A DNA stretch of 64,000 nucleotides, taken from positions 1 to 64,000 of the forward strand of contig CAILLO010000016.1 of assembly GCA_903835065.1 (NCBI GenBank), read 5' to 3'. The stretch's first letter is position 1; the number at the start of each line of letters is the position of its first letter. The DNA comes from an uncultured Eubacteriales bacterium (GTDB lineage Bacteria > Bacillota > Clostridia > Saccharofermentanales > UBA5734). A model generated the notes under the pieces. That model saw only the letters and a program-made list of their open reading frames with translations. It searched no databases and had not been told where the DNA came from. The position numbers and the translations under genes were made by a program. Below, in pieces: positions 16,801-24,408 of this stretch.

Positions 16801-17745
16801 TCAGGAAACCGGGAGAGCGGGCACGTAGCCGCAGTCGGACAGAAGCTTCTGGCCATTCGCCGAGAGCAGCCATTCGAGCACCGTCTTCGCCTGCGACGTC
16901 GGGTGGAGCGGAATCACGCCGTAGAAAGGACTCGTGTAGCCGTAGGCTTTCCGGCGGATCGTGTCGTTGGAGGGCAGGACGCCGTCGACGGCGACGAAGC
17001 GCAGGTCCGGCTTCGTGTACATGTTCTTCGCGTAGTAGTAGACGGAATAGCCGATCGCGTTCGAACTCCCGTTGTAGGCGGCGATGTCCTCGATCAGGCC
17101 GTCCATCGAGTCGGCGACGAGTTCCTTCGTCGGCGTCGTCATCGCGGTGTCCTTCATCAGGAGGTCGAGCATGAGCGTCTGGCTGCCGCTCAGGGTCGGG
17201 CGCTGGAAGGCGACGATGGGCAGGTCGAGGCCGCCGACCTGCTTCCAGTTCGTGATCGCGCCGCTGTAGATGCCGCGCACCTGCGCGGACGTGAGCGACT
17301 TCACCGGGTTGTCGTCGTTGACGATGAATACGAGCGCGTCGAGCCCGATTTCCCGAACGTCCATCCCGTGGAAGACGTCGAGCTTGTCGACCGTCGGCTG
17401 AGCGGGCGGGTAGACCAGCAGCAGGTCCGCCTTGCCGTCCGCCAGGGCCTGGTAACTGGCGTCGGTCGTGTGGAAGGCGACCGTCTCCTCCGCCTGCGCC
17501 TCGGTGCAACCTGCGAGGCGCTTCAGGAGGCCGATCGCGAGCGGGATCGTGGCGGTCGAGCCGTCGAGGACGGGGAAGACCGCGAGGGTCAGGGAGGCGA
17601 GCGGGACGGTCGGAACCGGCGAGGGAATCGGGCTCGGGCTCCCATGGGTGGGCGAAGGCGAGGAAGCGGAGCCGCAGGACGCGAGGGCCAGCGCAAGAAC
17701 AAGGGCTGCGGAAAGAACGAGAATTGCGGAAAGCACCTTTTTCAT
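16801..17745 (-). CDS. PstS-like substrate-binding lipoprotein
   Basis: The 314-residue protein has a signal peptide with lipobox ALASC, a Pro/Ser linker, and a PstS-type binding domain: FPVLDGSTATIPLAIGLLKR contains the DGST segment that contacts anions in phosphate-binding relatives. SAQVRGIYSGAITNWKQVGG is the well-conserved family stretch. No pstC, pstA or pstB is nearby, and its operon partner is a propeller-like lipoprotein, so it may sense or bind a ligand without transport. GGGAG precedes the ATG. Confidence 0.82.
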   Translation of the reverse strand: MKKVLSAILVLSAALVLALALASCGSASSPSPTHGSPSPIPSPVPTVPLASLTLAVFPVLDGSTATIPLAIGLLKRLAGCTEAQAEETVAFHTTDASYQALADGKADLLLVYPPAQPTVDKLDVFHGMDVREIGLDALVFIVNDDNPVKSLTSAQVRGIYSGAITNWKQVGGLDLPIVAFQRPTLSGSQTLMLDLLMKDTAMTTPTKELVADSMDGLIEDIAAYNGSSNAIGYSVYYYAKNMYTKPDLRFVAVDGVLPSNDTIRRKAYGYTSPFYGVIPLHPTSQAKTVLEWLLSANGQKLLSDCGYVPALPVS

Positions 17746-17790
17746 TCGGAACCCACTCCCAGAGGACCAACCCGTGATCCCGCTGGAATC

Positions 17791-17796
17791 ATTGTA
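17791..17796 (-). promoter_or_regulatory. Possible -10 of the PstS-like operon
   Basis: Read leftward, TACAAT occurs about 45 bases before the PstS-like ATG in the 190-base divergent spacer. No good -35 accompanies it. Apart from this and the nagB -10 at 17885 I see nothing else in the spacer. Confidence 0.3.
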
Positions 17797-17884
17797 CTAC
17801 AGCCCTGTCGCCGTTCCCCCGGTGGAATCGGGCGTTTGCGGGGCTCTTGCCGGAATTTCGACGGTCATTCGCGTCCGGAACCTC

Positions 17885-17890
17885 TATAAT
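17885..17890 (+). promoter_or_regulatory. -10 element of nagB
   Basis: A perfect TATAAT lies 45 bases before the nagB start. The nearest -35-like sequence (TTCGAC at about 17857) is too far for standard spacing, so an activator-dependent promoter is possible. Confidence 0.5.
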
Positions 17891-17934
17891 GAACCCGATG
17901 CCGCTTTCAGTCCCGGAAACGAAAGGAAGGCCCC

Positions 17935-18690
17935 ATGATGGACCGGTCCGCCCGCGCCGCCCTCGATGCCCGCACCGTCGTCGCCCCGGACTACGATGCC
18001 CTCTGCGACAAGGTCGCCGCCGCGACGTCCGACTGGATCGTCCGCCACCCCGGTTCTCTCGTCTGCCTCGCCGCCGGCGACACGCCCCTTCCGGTCTACC
18101 ACCGCCTCGTCGCCCGCCAGCAGGCCGGAAAGGTGGACCTCTCGTCGGTCTTCTACGCCGGACTCGACGAGTGGGTCGGCCTCGGTCGCGCCGACCGCGG
18201 ATCCTGCCTGCAGGTCATGTCGGACGGATTCTACGTCCCCGCCGGCATCCCGCTGGACCGCCGTCGCGTCTTCGACGGTCTCGCCGACCCCGTGGCCGAG
18301 TGCCGCGCGATGGACCAGTGGATCCGCGCCCGCGGCGGCATCCGCTTCACCCTGCTCGGCATCGGGCTCAACGGCCACATCGGCTTCAACGAGCCCGGCG
18401 CACCCGACCAGGACGGCAGCATCGTAGTCGATCTCGACGACACGACCCGGGCCGTCAGCGCCAAGTACTTCGGTGCCACGCTCCCCGTGCGCCAGGGCGT
18501 CTCCGTCAGCGCCCGCTCCCTTCTGCGCGCCGAGACGGTCCTGCTGATGGCGTCGGGCGCGAAGAAGGCCCCCATCGTCGAGCGCCTGCGCTCCGGAGCC
18601 CCCGTCCGCGAAGTTCCCGCCGCGCGCCTTCTGGACCATCCCGGCCTCCGTCTCTTCCTCGACCGCGACGCCGCCGGTTCCGTGAGCTGA
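17935..18690 (+). CDS. nagB: Glucosamine-6-phosphate deaminase
   Basis: NagB converts glucosamine-6-phosphate to fructose-6-phosphate and ammonia. The 251-residue protein has the family motifs LVCLAAGDTPLPVYHRL (sugar-phosphate loop), VFYAGLDEWVGLG (catalytic Asp region) and LLGIGLNGHIGFNEPG (catalytic His region). Length is typical of the short bacterial form. Two Met codons open the frame; either could initiate, with GGAAGG upstream. NagA and a PTS are absent nearby, so it stands alone. Confidence 0.92.
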   Translation: MMDRSARAALDARTVVAPDYDALCDKVAAATSDWIVRHPGSLVCLAAGDTPLPVYHRLVARQQAGKVDLSSVFYAGLDEWVGLGRADRGSCLQVMSDGFYVPAGIPLDRRRVFDGLADPVAECRAMDQWIRARGGIRFTLLGIGLNGHIGFNEPGAPDQDGSIVVDLDDTTRAVSAKYFGATLPVRQGVSVSARSLLRAETVLLMASGAKKAPIVERLRSGAPVREVPAARLLDHPGLRLFLDRDAAGSVS

Positions 18691-18705
18691 CCCCGGCGAT
18701 ACTTC

Positions 18706-18734
18706 TTGCGCCGCGACCCCGAGACCCATAGAAT
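18706..18734 (+). promoter_or_regulatory. Promoter of the DUF3592 gene pair
   Basis: TTGCGC (18706-18711) and TAGAAT (18729-18734) are exactly 17 bases apart, with the first gene starting about 60 bases downstream. Confidence 0.55.
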
Positions 18735-18792
18735 GGTGTGGGACGGCAGGGCGGGCCTGTCGTCTTTTCCATGCAGCAGGGAGAGCACAACG

Positions 18793-19392
18793 ATGTCGAA
18801 CGAAGGACGCGACGCGTCCGAGGTCCTCGAGGATCTCCAGTCCGATGCCCAGCAGGTCCTGAAGAAGATGAACGACCAGGCCGCGGCCACCGAAGCCGCC
18901 AAGTCGAAGCAGACGACGACGCGCGGCCAGAAGGTCTTCGGAGGTCTCTTCACGGTCTTCATGGGCCTGGTCCTGGTCCTCGTCGGATTCATGCAGATGG
19001 ACCTGCTCTTCTTCGGCCCGACCGTGCCCGGCACCGTCGTCTCCGCCGGCGTCGAGAACGTGAAGATCGCGCACGGCAGCGGCCACACCGAGTATTTCAC
19101 CTACGAGGACCGCCTCGTCGTCGAGTACGACTACACGACGCCCGACGGCTCCGACATCAGCGCCACCTACGACCAGGATCCCTCCGCCGTCGCCCCCGAG
19201 GCCGGCTCCGACCTCACGGTCCGCTACCTCTCGCTCCTGCCGGCACAGGCCTTCGTGGTCGGCGTGGACCCGCCGTCGTTCTGGCTCGCCCTGCTCCTCC
19301 CGGGCGGCGCGCTGCTCGTCTGGCTGGGCTTCGTCATCGTGTTCCCCCGCAAGAAGGAGCAGGCCGTGCCGTCGGGCACGGCGGGCCAGTAG
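18793..19392 (+). CDS. DUF3592-type membrane protein
   Basis: The 199-residue protein has an N-terminal soluble helix rich in Gln/Lys/Ala, a membrane segment (about 50-72), an extracytoplasmic beta-rich part (VPGTVVSAGVENVKIAHGSG, then a Tyr-rich strand), and a second membrane segment (about 162-183) with a basic tail. This two-helix plus small beta-domain layout is typical of DUF3592 proteins, whose function is unknown. GGGAG precedes the ATG. The next gene, 18 bases on, encodes a protein with the same C-terminal domain. Confidence 0.75.
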   Translation: MSNEGRDASEVLEDLQSDAQQVLKKMNDQAAATEAAKSKQTTTRGQKVFGGLFTVFMGLVLVLVGFMQMDLLFFGPTVPGTVVSAGVENVKIAHGSGHTEYFTYEDRLVVEYDYTTPDGSDISATYDQDPSAVAPEAGSDLTVRYLSLLPAQAFVVGVDPPSFWLALLLPGGALLVWLGFVIVFPRKKEQAVPSGTAGQ

Positions 19393-19410
19393 AACGCAGA
19401 AAGGCGAGGC

Positions 19411-20313
19411 ATGTCGTCGTACAACGTTCGTACCTGCAGGAACTGCGGAAGTCCGCTGTCCGACAACCAGCACCTGTGCACGGTCTGCTGGTCGCCCGTC
19501 GAGTCCGCGGAGGAAGCAAGGCCGGCCCCGGCAGCGGAAGCCGGTCAGATGCCGGCGCCCACCCCGGCGGGGACGCCTGCTCCGATCGCGAGGCCTCCTT
19601 GGGCCGCGGTGACCGTGGCGGAGCCGCCGCCGATCGAACAGCCTATCTGGGCGGCCCCGGTCGAGGCACCCGCCCCGGCCGTCCCGAAGACCGAGTCCGC
19701 TCTTCTGATCCGTCACCGACGCATCGCGCCCGCGCTCCGTCGTTTCCCCTCCACGGCGCGTCGATTCTCCGCGACGGCCTGGCATTTCCTCCGAACGCTG
19801 CACCGGCGACCCCTTTCCGCCGAAGCGCGAGGGGGACTCCGGGTCGGCGCGCTCATCGCGGTGTGCCTGGGGTTCGCCCTGATCCTGATCGCCGGGCAGG
19901 CGATGACCCTCCGCTTCTTCGGCACGGAGACCCAGGGGAAGGTACGGCGCAACAGCGTCGAGACGCTCCAGGTCCTTCACGGCGGGTCCGGGGGGACGAC
20001 CTACACCTATGTCAAGGCGCGCTATATCGATTACGTATACCAGGCCGCGAACGGCGCGACCTTCGTCAGCACCTTCTCGCTGGACGAATCCGTGGCCGGC
20101 CCGGCCGTCGGGTCATCGGTCCTCGTGCACTACCGCGGCAGCCGACCGAGCGACAGCTATCTCGTGGGAATCGACCCGCCTTCGCTCCTGCAGCTCCTGA
20201 AGATTCCGCTCGGTCTGCTCCTGCTCGCTCTCGGCGGCTGGATGTTCCGGATGCCGCTCGTCGCGCCCGGAAAAGAGGCGGCCCCGGAGTCCCCGGAACC
20301 GCCTTCGGCCTGA
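19411..20313 (+). CDS. Zinc-ribbon plus DUF3592-type membrane protein
   Basis: The 300-residue protein begins with a zinc ribbon (CRNCG then CTVCW, four Cys), continues through an 80-residue Ala/Pro-rich linker, and ends with the same two-helix beta domain as its upstream neighbour: a helix around 145-168, TQGKVRRNSVETLQVLHGG, VLVHYRGSRPSDSYLVGIDP, and a final helix. The matching DPPS segments just before the last helix in both proteins point to duplication. No enzymatic motif is seen. Confidence 0.75.
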   Translation: MSSYNVRTCRNCGSPLSDNQHLCTVCWSPVESAEEARPAPAAEAGQMPAPTPAGTPAPIARPPWAAVTVAEPPPIEQPIWAAPVEAPAPAVPKTESALLIRHRRIAPALRRFPSTARRFSATAWHFLRTLHRRPLSAEARGGLRVGALIAVCLGFALILIAGQAMTLRFFGTETQGKVRRNSVETLQVLHGGSGGTTYTYVKARYIDYVYQAANGATFVSTFSLDESVAGPAVGSSVLVHYRGSRPSDSYLVGIDPPSLLQLLKIPLGLLLLALGGWMFRMPLVAPGKEAAPESPEPPSA

Positions 20314-20349
20314 TTCGATTCAGCTGGGGTCGAGAATCCGGATCCGCCG

Positions 20350-21729
20350 CTACAGCGCCGCGAGCCACAGGTCCGTCTCGTCGAGCATCTTCTCCACCGC
20401 TGACGGCGCCGGTCCGCCCGGCAGCGCGCGACCCATCACGCACCGATCCAGCGACAGCGCCTCGTACACGTCCTCCGCGAACAGCGGCGAGAACGACAGG
20501 AATTCGTCCAGCGACAGATCCTCCAGCGACGTCCCCGCCGCCAGGCAATACTTCACGGTCTTGCCCGACACCTCGTGCGCGCTGCGGAAGGGAAGCCCCT
20601 TGCGCACCAGGTAGTCCGCGAGGTCCGTCGCGTTCGTGAACCCGCCGGCCGCCGCGCGCCGCATCGCCTCGCGCTTCACGGTCATCGTCGCGACCATCCC
20701 GGTGAACGGCACGAGGCACGCCTCGACCGTGTCGACCGCGTCGAAGATCGCCTCCTTGTCCTCCTGCATGTCCTTGTTGTAGGCGAGGGGCAACCCTTTC
20801 ATGACCGTCAGCAGCGCGACCAGCGACCCGAACACGCGCCCGGACTTGCCTCGCGTCAGCTCGGCGACGTCGGGGTTCTTCTTCTGCGGCATGATGCTGC
20901 TGCCCGTGCTGTACGCGTCGTCGAGCTCGACGAAGCCGAACTCCTGCGACGACCAGAGCACGATCTCCTCGGAGAAGCGCGAGAGGTGGACCATCACGAT
21001 CGAGAGCGCCGCGGCGAGCTCGATCGCGAAGTCGCGGTCGGACACCCCGTCGAGACTGTTCGCCGTGATGCCGGACAGGCCGAGCGTCTCGGCCACCGCC
21101 GCCCGGTCGAGCGGGTAGGGCGTCCCGGCCAGCGCGCCCGAACCCAGCGGCGACACGTCCATGCGCATCGCGCAGTCCGCGAGCCGGCCGTGGTCGCGCC
21201 GGAACATCTGGATATAGGCGCCCAGGTGGTGGGCGAACGTGACCGGCTGCGCGCGCTGCAGGTGGGTGTAGCCCGGCATGACGGTCCCGAGGTGCTCGCG
21301 CGCGAGCCGCGACAGCGTCGAGACCAGCGTCTCGAGTTGGCGCGAGATCACGCCGCACTCGTCCATCAGATAGAGCCGGAGGTCCAGCGCGACCTGGTCG
21401 TTGCGGCTGCGCCCCGTGTGCAGGCGCTTGCCGGCCTCACCGACGCGCTCCGTCAGGACCGCCTCGACGAACATGTGCACGTCTTCCGCCGTCGGGTCGA
21501 AGGCCAGCGCCCCCGTCTCCAGGTCGGCCAGGATCCCGAGTAGCCCCGCTTCGATCGCGTCGGCATCCGCGGACGGGAGCACCCCGACCTTGGCGAGCAT
21601 GCGCGCGTGGGCGACGCTGCCCCGGATATCCTGCCGGAACAGGCGCCGGTCGAACCCGATCGACGAGTTGAACCCGTCGACCGCGGCGTCCGTCGCCTTC
21701 CCGAACCGGCCGTCCCAGAGCTTGCCCAT
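20350..21729 (-). CDS. argH: Argininosuccinate lyase
   Basis: ArgH cleaves argininosuccinate to arginine and fumarate, the last step of arginine synthesis. The 459-residue product is of normal length and has the fumarase/aspartase superfamily signature GSSIMPQKKNPDVAELTRGK, the HTGRSRNDQVALDLRLYLMD segment and TVMPGYTHLQRAQPVTFAHH with the catalytic-region His. Its ATG shares one base with the argG stop (TAATG), so the pair is translationally coupled in the order argG-argH. Confidence 0.96.
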   Translation of the reverse strand: MGKLWDGRFGKATDAAVDGFNSSIGFDRRLFRQDIRGSVAHARMLAKVGVLPSADADAIEAGLLGILADLETGALAFDPTAEDVHMFVEAVLTERVGEAGKRLHTGRSRNDQVALDLRLYLMDECGVISRQLETLVSTLSRLAREHLGTVMPGYTHLQRAQPVTFAHHLGAYIQMFRRDHGRLADCAMRMDVSPLGSGALAGTPYPLDRAAVAETLGLSGITANSLDGVSDRDFAIELAAALSIVMVHLSRFSEEIVLWSSQEFGFVELDDAYSTGSSIMPQKKNPDVAELTRGKSGRVFGSLVALLTVMKGLPLAYNKDMQEDKEAIFDAVDTVEACLVPFTGMVATMTVKREAMRRAAAGGFTNATDLADYLVRKGLPFRSAHEVSGKTVKYCLAAGTSLEDLSLDEFLSFSPLFAEDVYEALSLDRCVMGRALPGGPAPSAVEKMLDETDLWLAAL

Positions 21730-22943
21730 TACAGCAGGCCGTTCTTCTTCTTCATGTTGGAGACGACCTTCATCGGCAGCCCGTAGAGGTTGATGAAGCC
21801 CGTCGCGTCGCCCTGGTTGTAGACCTCGTCCTTGCCGAAGGTCGAAAGCGCCTCGCTGTACAGCGAGTAGGGGGACGTCGAGCCGGCCGGCATGCAGTTG
21901 CCCTTGTAGAGCTTCAGGCGCACTTTGCCGGTGACGGTCTTCTGGGTCTCGTCGACGAACGCGGACAGCGCCTCGCGCAGCGGGTGGAACCACTGCCCGT
22001 AATAGACGAGCTCGGCGAAGCGCAGCGCGACCTGCTCCTTGTAATGCAGCGTGTCGCGGTCGAGGCAGAGCTGCTCGAGTTCGCGGTGCGCCGCATACAG
22101 CACGGTGCCGCCGGGGGTCTCGTACACGCCGCGCGATTTCATGCCGACGAGGCGGTTCTCGACGAGGTCCACGATGCCCACGCCGTTCTTGCCGGCGACC
22201 TTGTTGAGGTAGGCGACGATCTCGACCGGGCCGGTCACCTTGCCGTCGACGCGGACGGGGATGCCCTTCTCGAACTCGACCTCGACGTACGTCGGCTCGT
22301 CCGGCGCGAATTCGGGGCTCTTCATGAGCTTGAGCATCTTGGCGTACATCGGCTCGTTGGCCGGGTCCTCGAGGTCCTGCCCCTCGTGGCTCAGGTGCCA
22401 GAGGTTGCGGTCCATCGAGTAGTTGTCCTTCTTCGTGACGGGAATCGGGATGCCGTGGCCGATCGCGTAGTCGATCTCCTCTTCGCGGGAACGGATATCC
22501 CACGTGCGCCACGGGGCGATGATCTTGAGCTCGGGGGCGAGCGCCTTGACGGTCAGCTCGAAGCGGACCTGGTCGTTGCCCTTGCCCGTCGCGCCGTGGG
22601 CCACCGCGGTGGCGCCCTCGCGCTTGGCGATTTCGACCATGCGCTTGGCGATCAGCGGGCGCGCGAACGACGTGCCGAGCAGGTACTTGCCCTCGTACAC
22701 CGCGCCGGCCTTGAGGGTCGGGAAGATGTAGTCGGTCACGAACTCCTTCTTCAGGTCCTCGATGAAGATCTTGGAGGCGCCGGTCCTGATCGCCTTTTCG
22801 TTCAGCGGGTCGAGCTCCTCGCCCTGCCCGACGTCGGCGGCCATCGCGATCACTTCGCAGTCGTAATGCTCCAGCAGCCAGGGGATGATGATCGAGGTGT
22901 CGAGTCCTCCGGAATATGCGAGTACGATCTTCTCCTTCGCCAT
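21729..22943 (-). CDS. argG: Argininosuccinate synthase
   Basis: ArgG joins citrulline and aspartate with ATP. The 404-residue product begins with the N-type ATP pyrophosphatase P-loop [17 protein letters not shown] and contains [17 protein letters not shown] and [20 protein letters not shown], all standard. AAGGAGG lies 9 bases before the ATG at 22943. It is the first gene of argGH, with a leftward promoter at 23007-23035. Confidence 0.97.
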   Translation of the reverse strand: MAKEKIVLAYSGGLDTSIIIPWLLEHYDCEVIAMAADVGQGEELDPLNEKAIRTGASKIFIEDLKKEFVTDYIFPTLKAGAVYEGKYLLGTSFARPLIAKRMVEIAKREGATAVAHGATGKGNDQVRFELTVKALAPELKIIAPWRTWDIRSREEEIDYAIGHGIPIPVTKKDNYSMDRNLWHLSHEGQDLEDPANEPMYAKMLKLMKSPEFAPDEPTYVEVEFEKGIPVRVDGKVTGPVEIVAYLNKVAGKNGVGIVDLVENRLVGMKSRGVYETPGGTVLYAAHRELEQLCLDRDTLHYKEQVALRFAELVYYGQWFHPLREALSAFVDETQKTVTGKVRLKLYKGNCMPAGSTSPYSLYSEALSTFGKDEVYNQGDATGFINLYGLPMKVVSNMKKKNGLL

Positions 22944-22981
22944 GGTCGATCCTCCTTGCGCAGTCCGGTCTCCGCCGGCTC

Positions 22982-22995
22982 TGCATATTTATGTA
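22982..22995 (-). promoter_or_regulatory. Candidate ArgR operator in the argGH leader
   Basis: TGCATATTTATGTA is a 14-bp near-palindrome (one mismatch) in an AT-rich island just downstream of the argG -10, where arginine repressor sites are often found. Resemblance to known ARG boxes is partial and no argR gene is in the window. Confidence 0.35.
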
Positions 22996-23006
22996 AAATT
23001 GTGGAT

Positions 23007-23035
23007 ATTATACTCCTGGACCATCCGTCGTACAA
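23007..23035 (-). promoter_or_regulatory. Promoter of argGH
   Basis: Read leftward, TTGTAC (23035-23030) and a perfect TATAAT (23012-23007) are separated by 17 bases, about 65 bases ahead of argG. The about 260-base spacer to the next rightward gene also contains a short perfect inverted repeat TACGGT-AC-ACCGTA (23196-23209) of unknown meaning. Confidence 0.65.
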
Positions 23036-23220
23036 TCCTCATGAAGCCCGGACCGCCTTTCCATGCTTCCGGCCGCATCCGAGGACGTCCTTCGAATTTC
23101 TTCTCCAGTATACCTCGGAACCGCACCAGGCTTGAAGGGCAACTTCCTTCGCGTCGCGCCGTACGTGCGGAATCCGGGACCGTCGCGCAACGTCCTACGG
23201 TACACCGTACCCCCTGCATC

Positions 23221-23249
23221 TTGACCGCGCATCGCACTTCCATGACAAT
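23221..23249 (+). promoter_or_regulatory. Promoter of the membrane protein / MBL / M48 operon
   Basis: TTGACC and GACAAT are 17 bases apart, followed by AGAGAGG and an ATG at 23276. The match is moderate. Confidence 0.4.
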
Positions 23250-23275
23250 GAGACCGGAAGAGAGGTCCAATCCGA

Positions 23276-23743
23276 ATGCCGGAAATTCCCGAAACTCCCG
23301 AAACGCCCGCATCCCCCGACGCACCCGAATCGCCCCGGTCCGAGCTCGCTATCGAGGGCAGGGCGATGCTGCCCGAAGTGATCGGGCACACGGTCCGCGA
23401 CTTCGCTTTGCGCGCGATTCCCGCCGCCCTGCTGTTCAGCCTGTCGCTGGCCTTCTTCGACGTCCTCGGTTGGAAACTCGCCGCCATCCTCGTCACCAGC
23501 GTCTTCGCCGCCGCCGCGATCTTCTTCGACGCCCCGCTCGTCGTCCGCGGGGCGATTCACCTCGCGTTTCTGACCCGACTGCCCCGGCAGACGGTCCGGA
23601 CGGAAAGCGGGGTCAAGCCGATGCTGTCCGTGATGTCCCGGATCGGTCTCGCCTCGATGTCACTGCTGATCCTGGTGCCGATCGCCAACGTCGCGCTCGA
23701 CGTCGCACTGGTGCTGCGCCTGATCGTCGTGGAATCCCGATGA
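23276..23743 (+). CDS. Hypothetical membrane protein
   Basis: The 155-residue protein has a Pro/Glu-rich N-terminus (PETPETPASPDAPESP), then three or four hydrophobic segments (about 45-65, 68-88 and 125-150). Its TGA overlaps the ATG of the MBL-fold gene (ATGA). I do not recognise a family. Tight coupling to the hydrolase and M48 peptidase genes suggests it belongs to the same membrane-associated process. Confidence 0.65.
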   Translation: MPEIPETPETPASPDAPESPRSELAIEGRAMLPEVIGHTVRDFALRAIPAALLFSLSLAFFDVLGWKLAAILVTSVFAAAAIFFDAPLVVRGAIHLAFLTRLPRQTVRTESGVKPMLSVMSRIGLASMSLLILVPIANVALDVALVLRLIVVESR

Positions 23744-24408
23744 TCGAGAAGCTGGTCCTCGCCAATTCCGTCAACGACGTCAACGGATATATCCTCGACC
23801 TCGACGGCGACTGCTACGTCGTCGACCCCGGCGGGGAAGGCGCGCGCCTCATCGAGCACGTGCACCGGCGCGGACTCGCGGTCGTCGGCATCCTGCTGAC
23901 CCACGCCCACATCGACCACATCGGCGCGCTCGACGCCTTCGACGTGCCGGTCTTCCTGTTCGAGGACGAAATCGCCCTGCTGCGCGACCGCGTCGCCAAT
24001 GGAAGCGCCCTCTTCCGCACTCCGCTTCCGTTCGCCGTCGAGGACCTCGACCTCGTGCCGCTGCGCGACGGCGCGGCCCTCCCGTTCGGTCAAGGCGGGG
24101 ACCGCGTGCACGTCCTGCACACGCCCGGGCACACGCACGGCAGCGTCTGCTACCGCTTCCGCGACGACCTCCTGACCGGCGACACGCTGTTCCAGTCCGC
24201 CGTCGGACGGTACGACTTCCCCACGGGCAGCCGCGCCGAGCTGCAGGCGAGCGTGGTCGCCCTGGTCGACGGCCTCGACGACGACGTCCGGATCCACCCC
24301 GGTCACGGCGACTCCAGCACGATCGGCGAGGAGCGGCGCACCAACCCCTACTACCTGCGCTGGAAGCGCGAGGCGGCCGCCGGAAGTCCCGCGAAGGCCG
24401 ACCCGTGA
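23740..24408 (+). CDS. MBL-fold metallo-hydrolase (glyoxalase II-like)
   Basis: This 222-residue protein has the complete metallo-beta-lactamase metal set: THAHIDHIG (HxHxDH), HTPGHTHGS, LLTGDTLFQ and IHPGHGDSS. The length and motif order match the short glyoxalase-II-like hydrolases common in Firmicutes; thioester substrate is inferred from family only. Both ends overlap neighbours by four bases, so it is the middle gene of a coupled three-gene operon. Confidence 0.88.
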   Translation: MIEKLVLANSVNDVNGYILDLDGDCYVVDPGGEGARLIEHVHRRGLAVVGILLTHAHIDHIGALDAFDVPVFLFEDEIALLRDRVANGSALFRTPLPFAVEDLDLVPLRDGAALPFGQGGDRVHVLHTPGHTHGSVCYRFRDDLLTGDTLFQSAVGRYDFPTGSRAELQASVVALVDGLDDDVRIHPGHGDSSTIGEERRTNPYYLRWKREAAAGSPAKADP

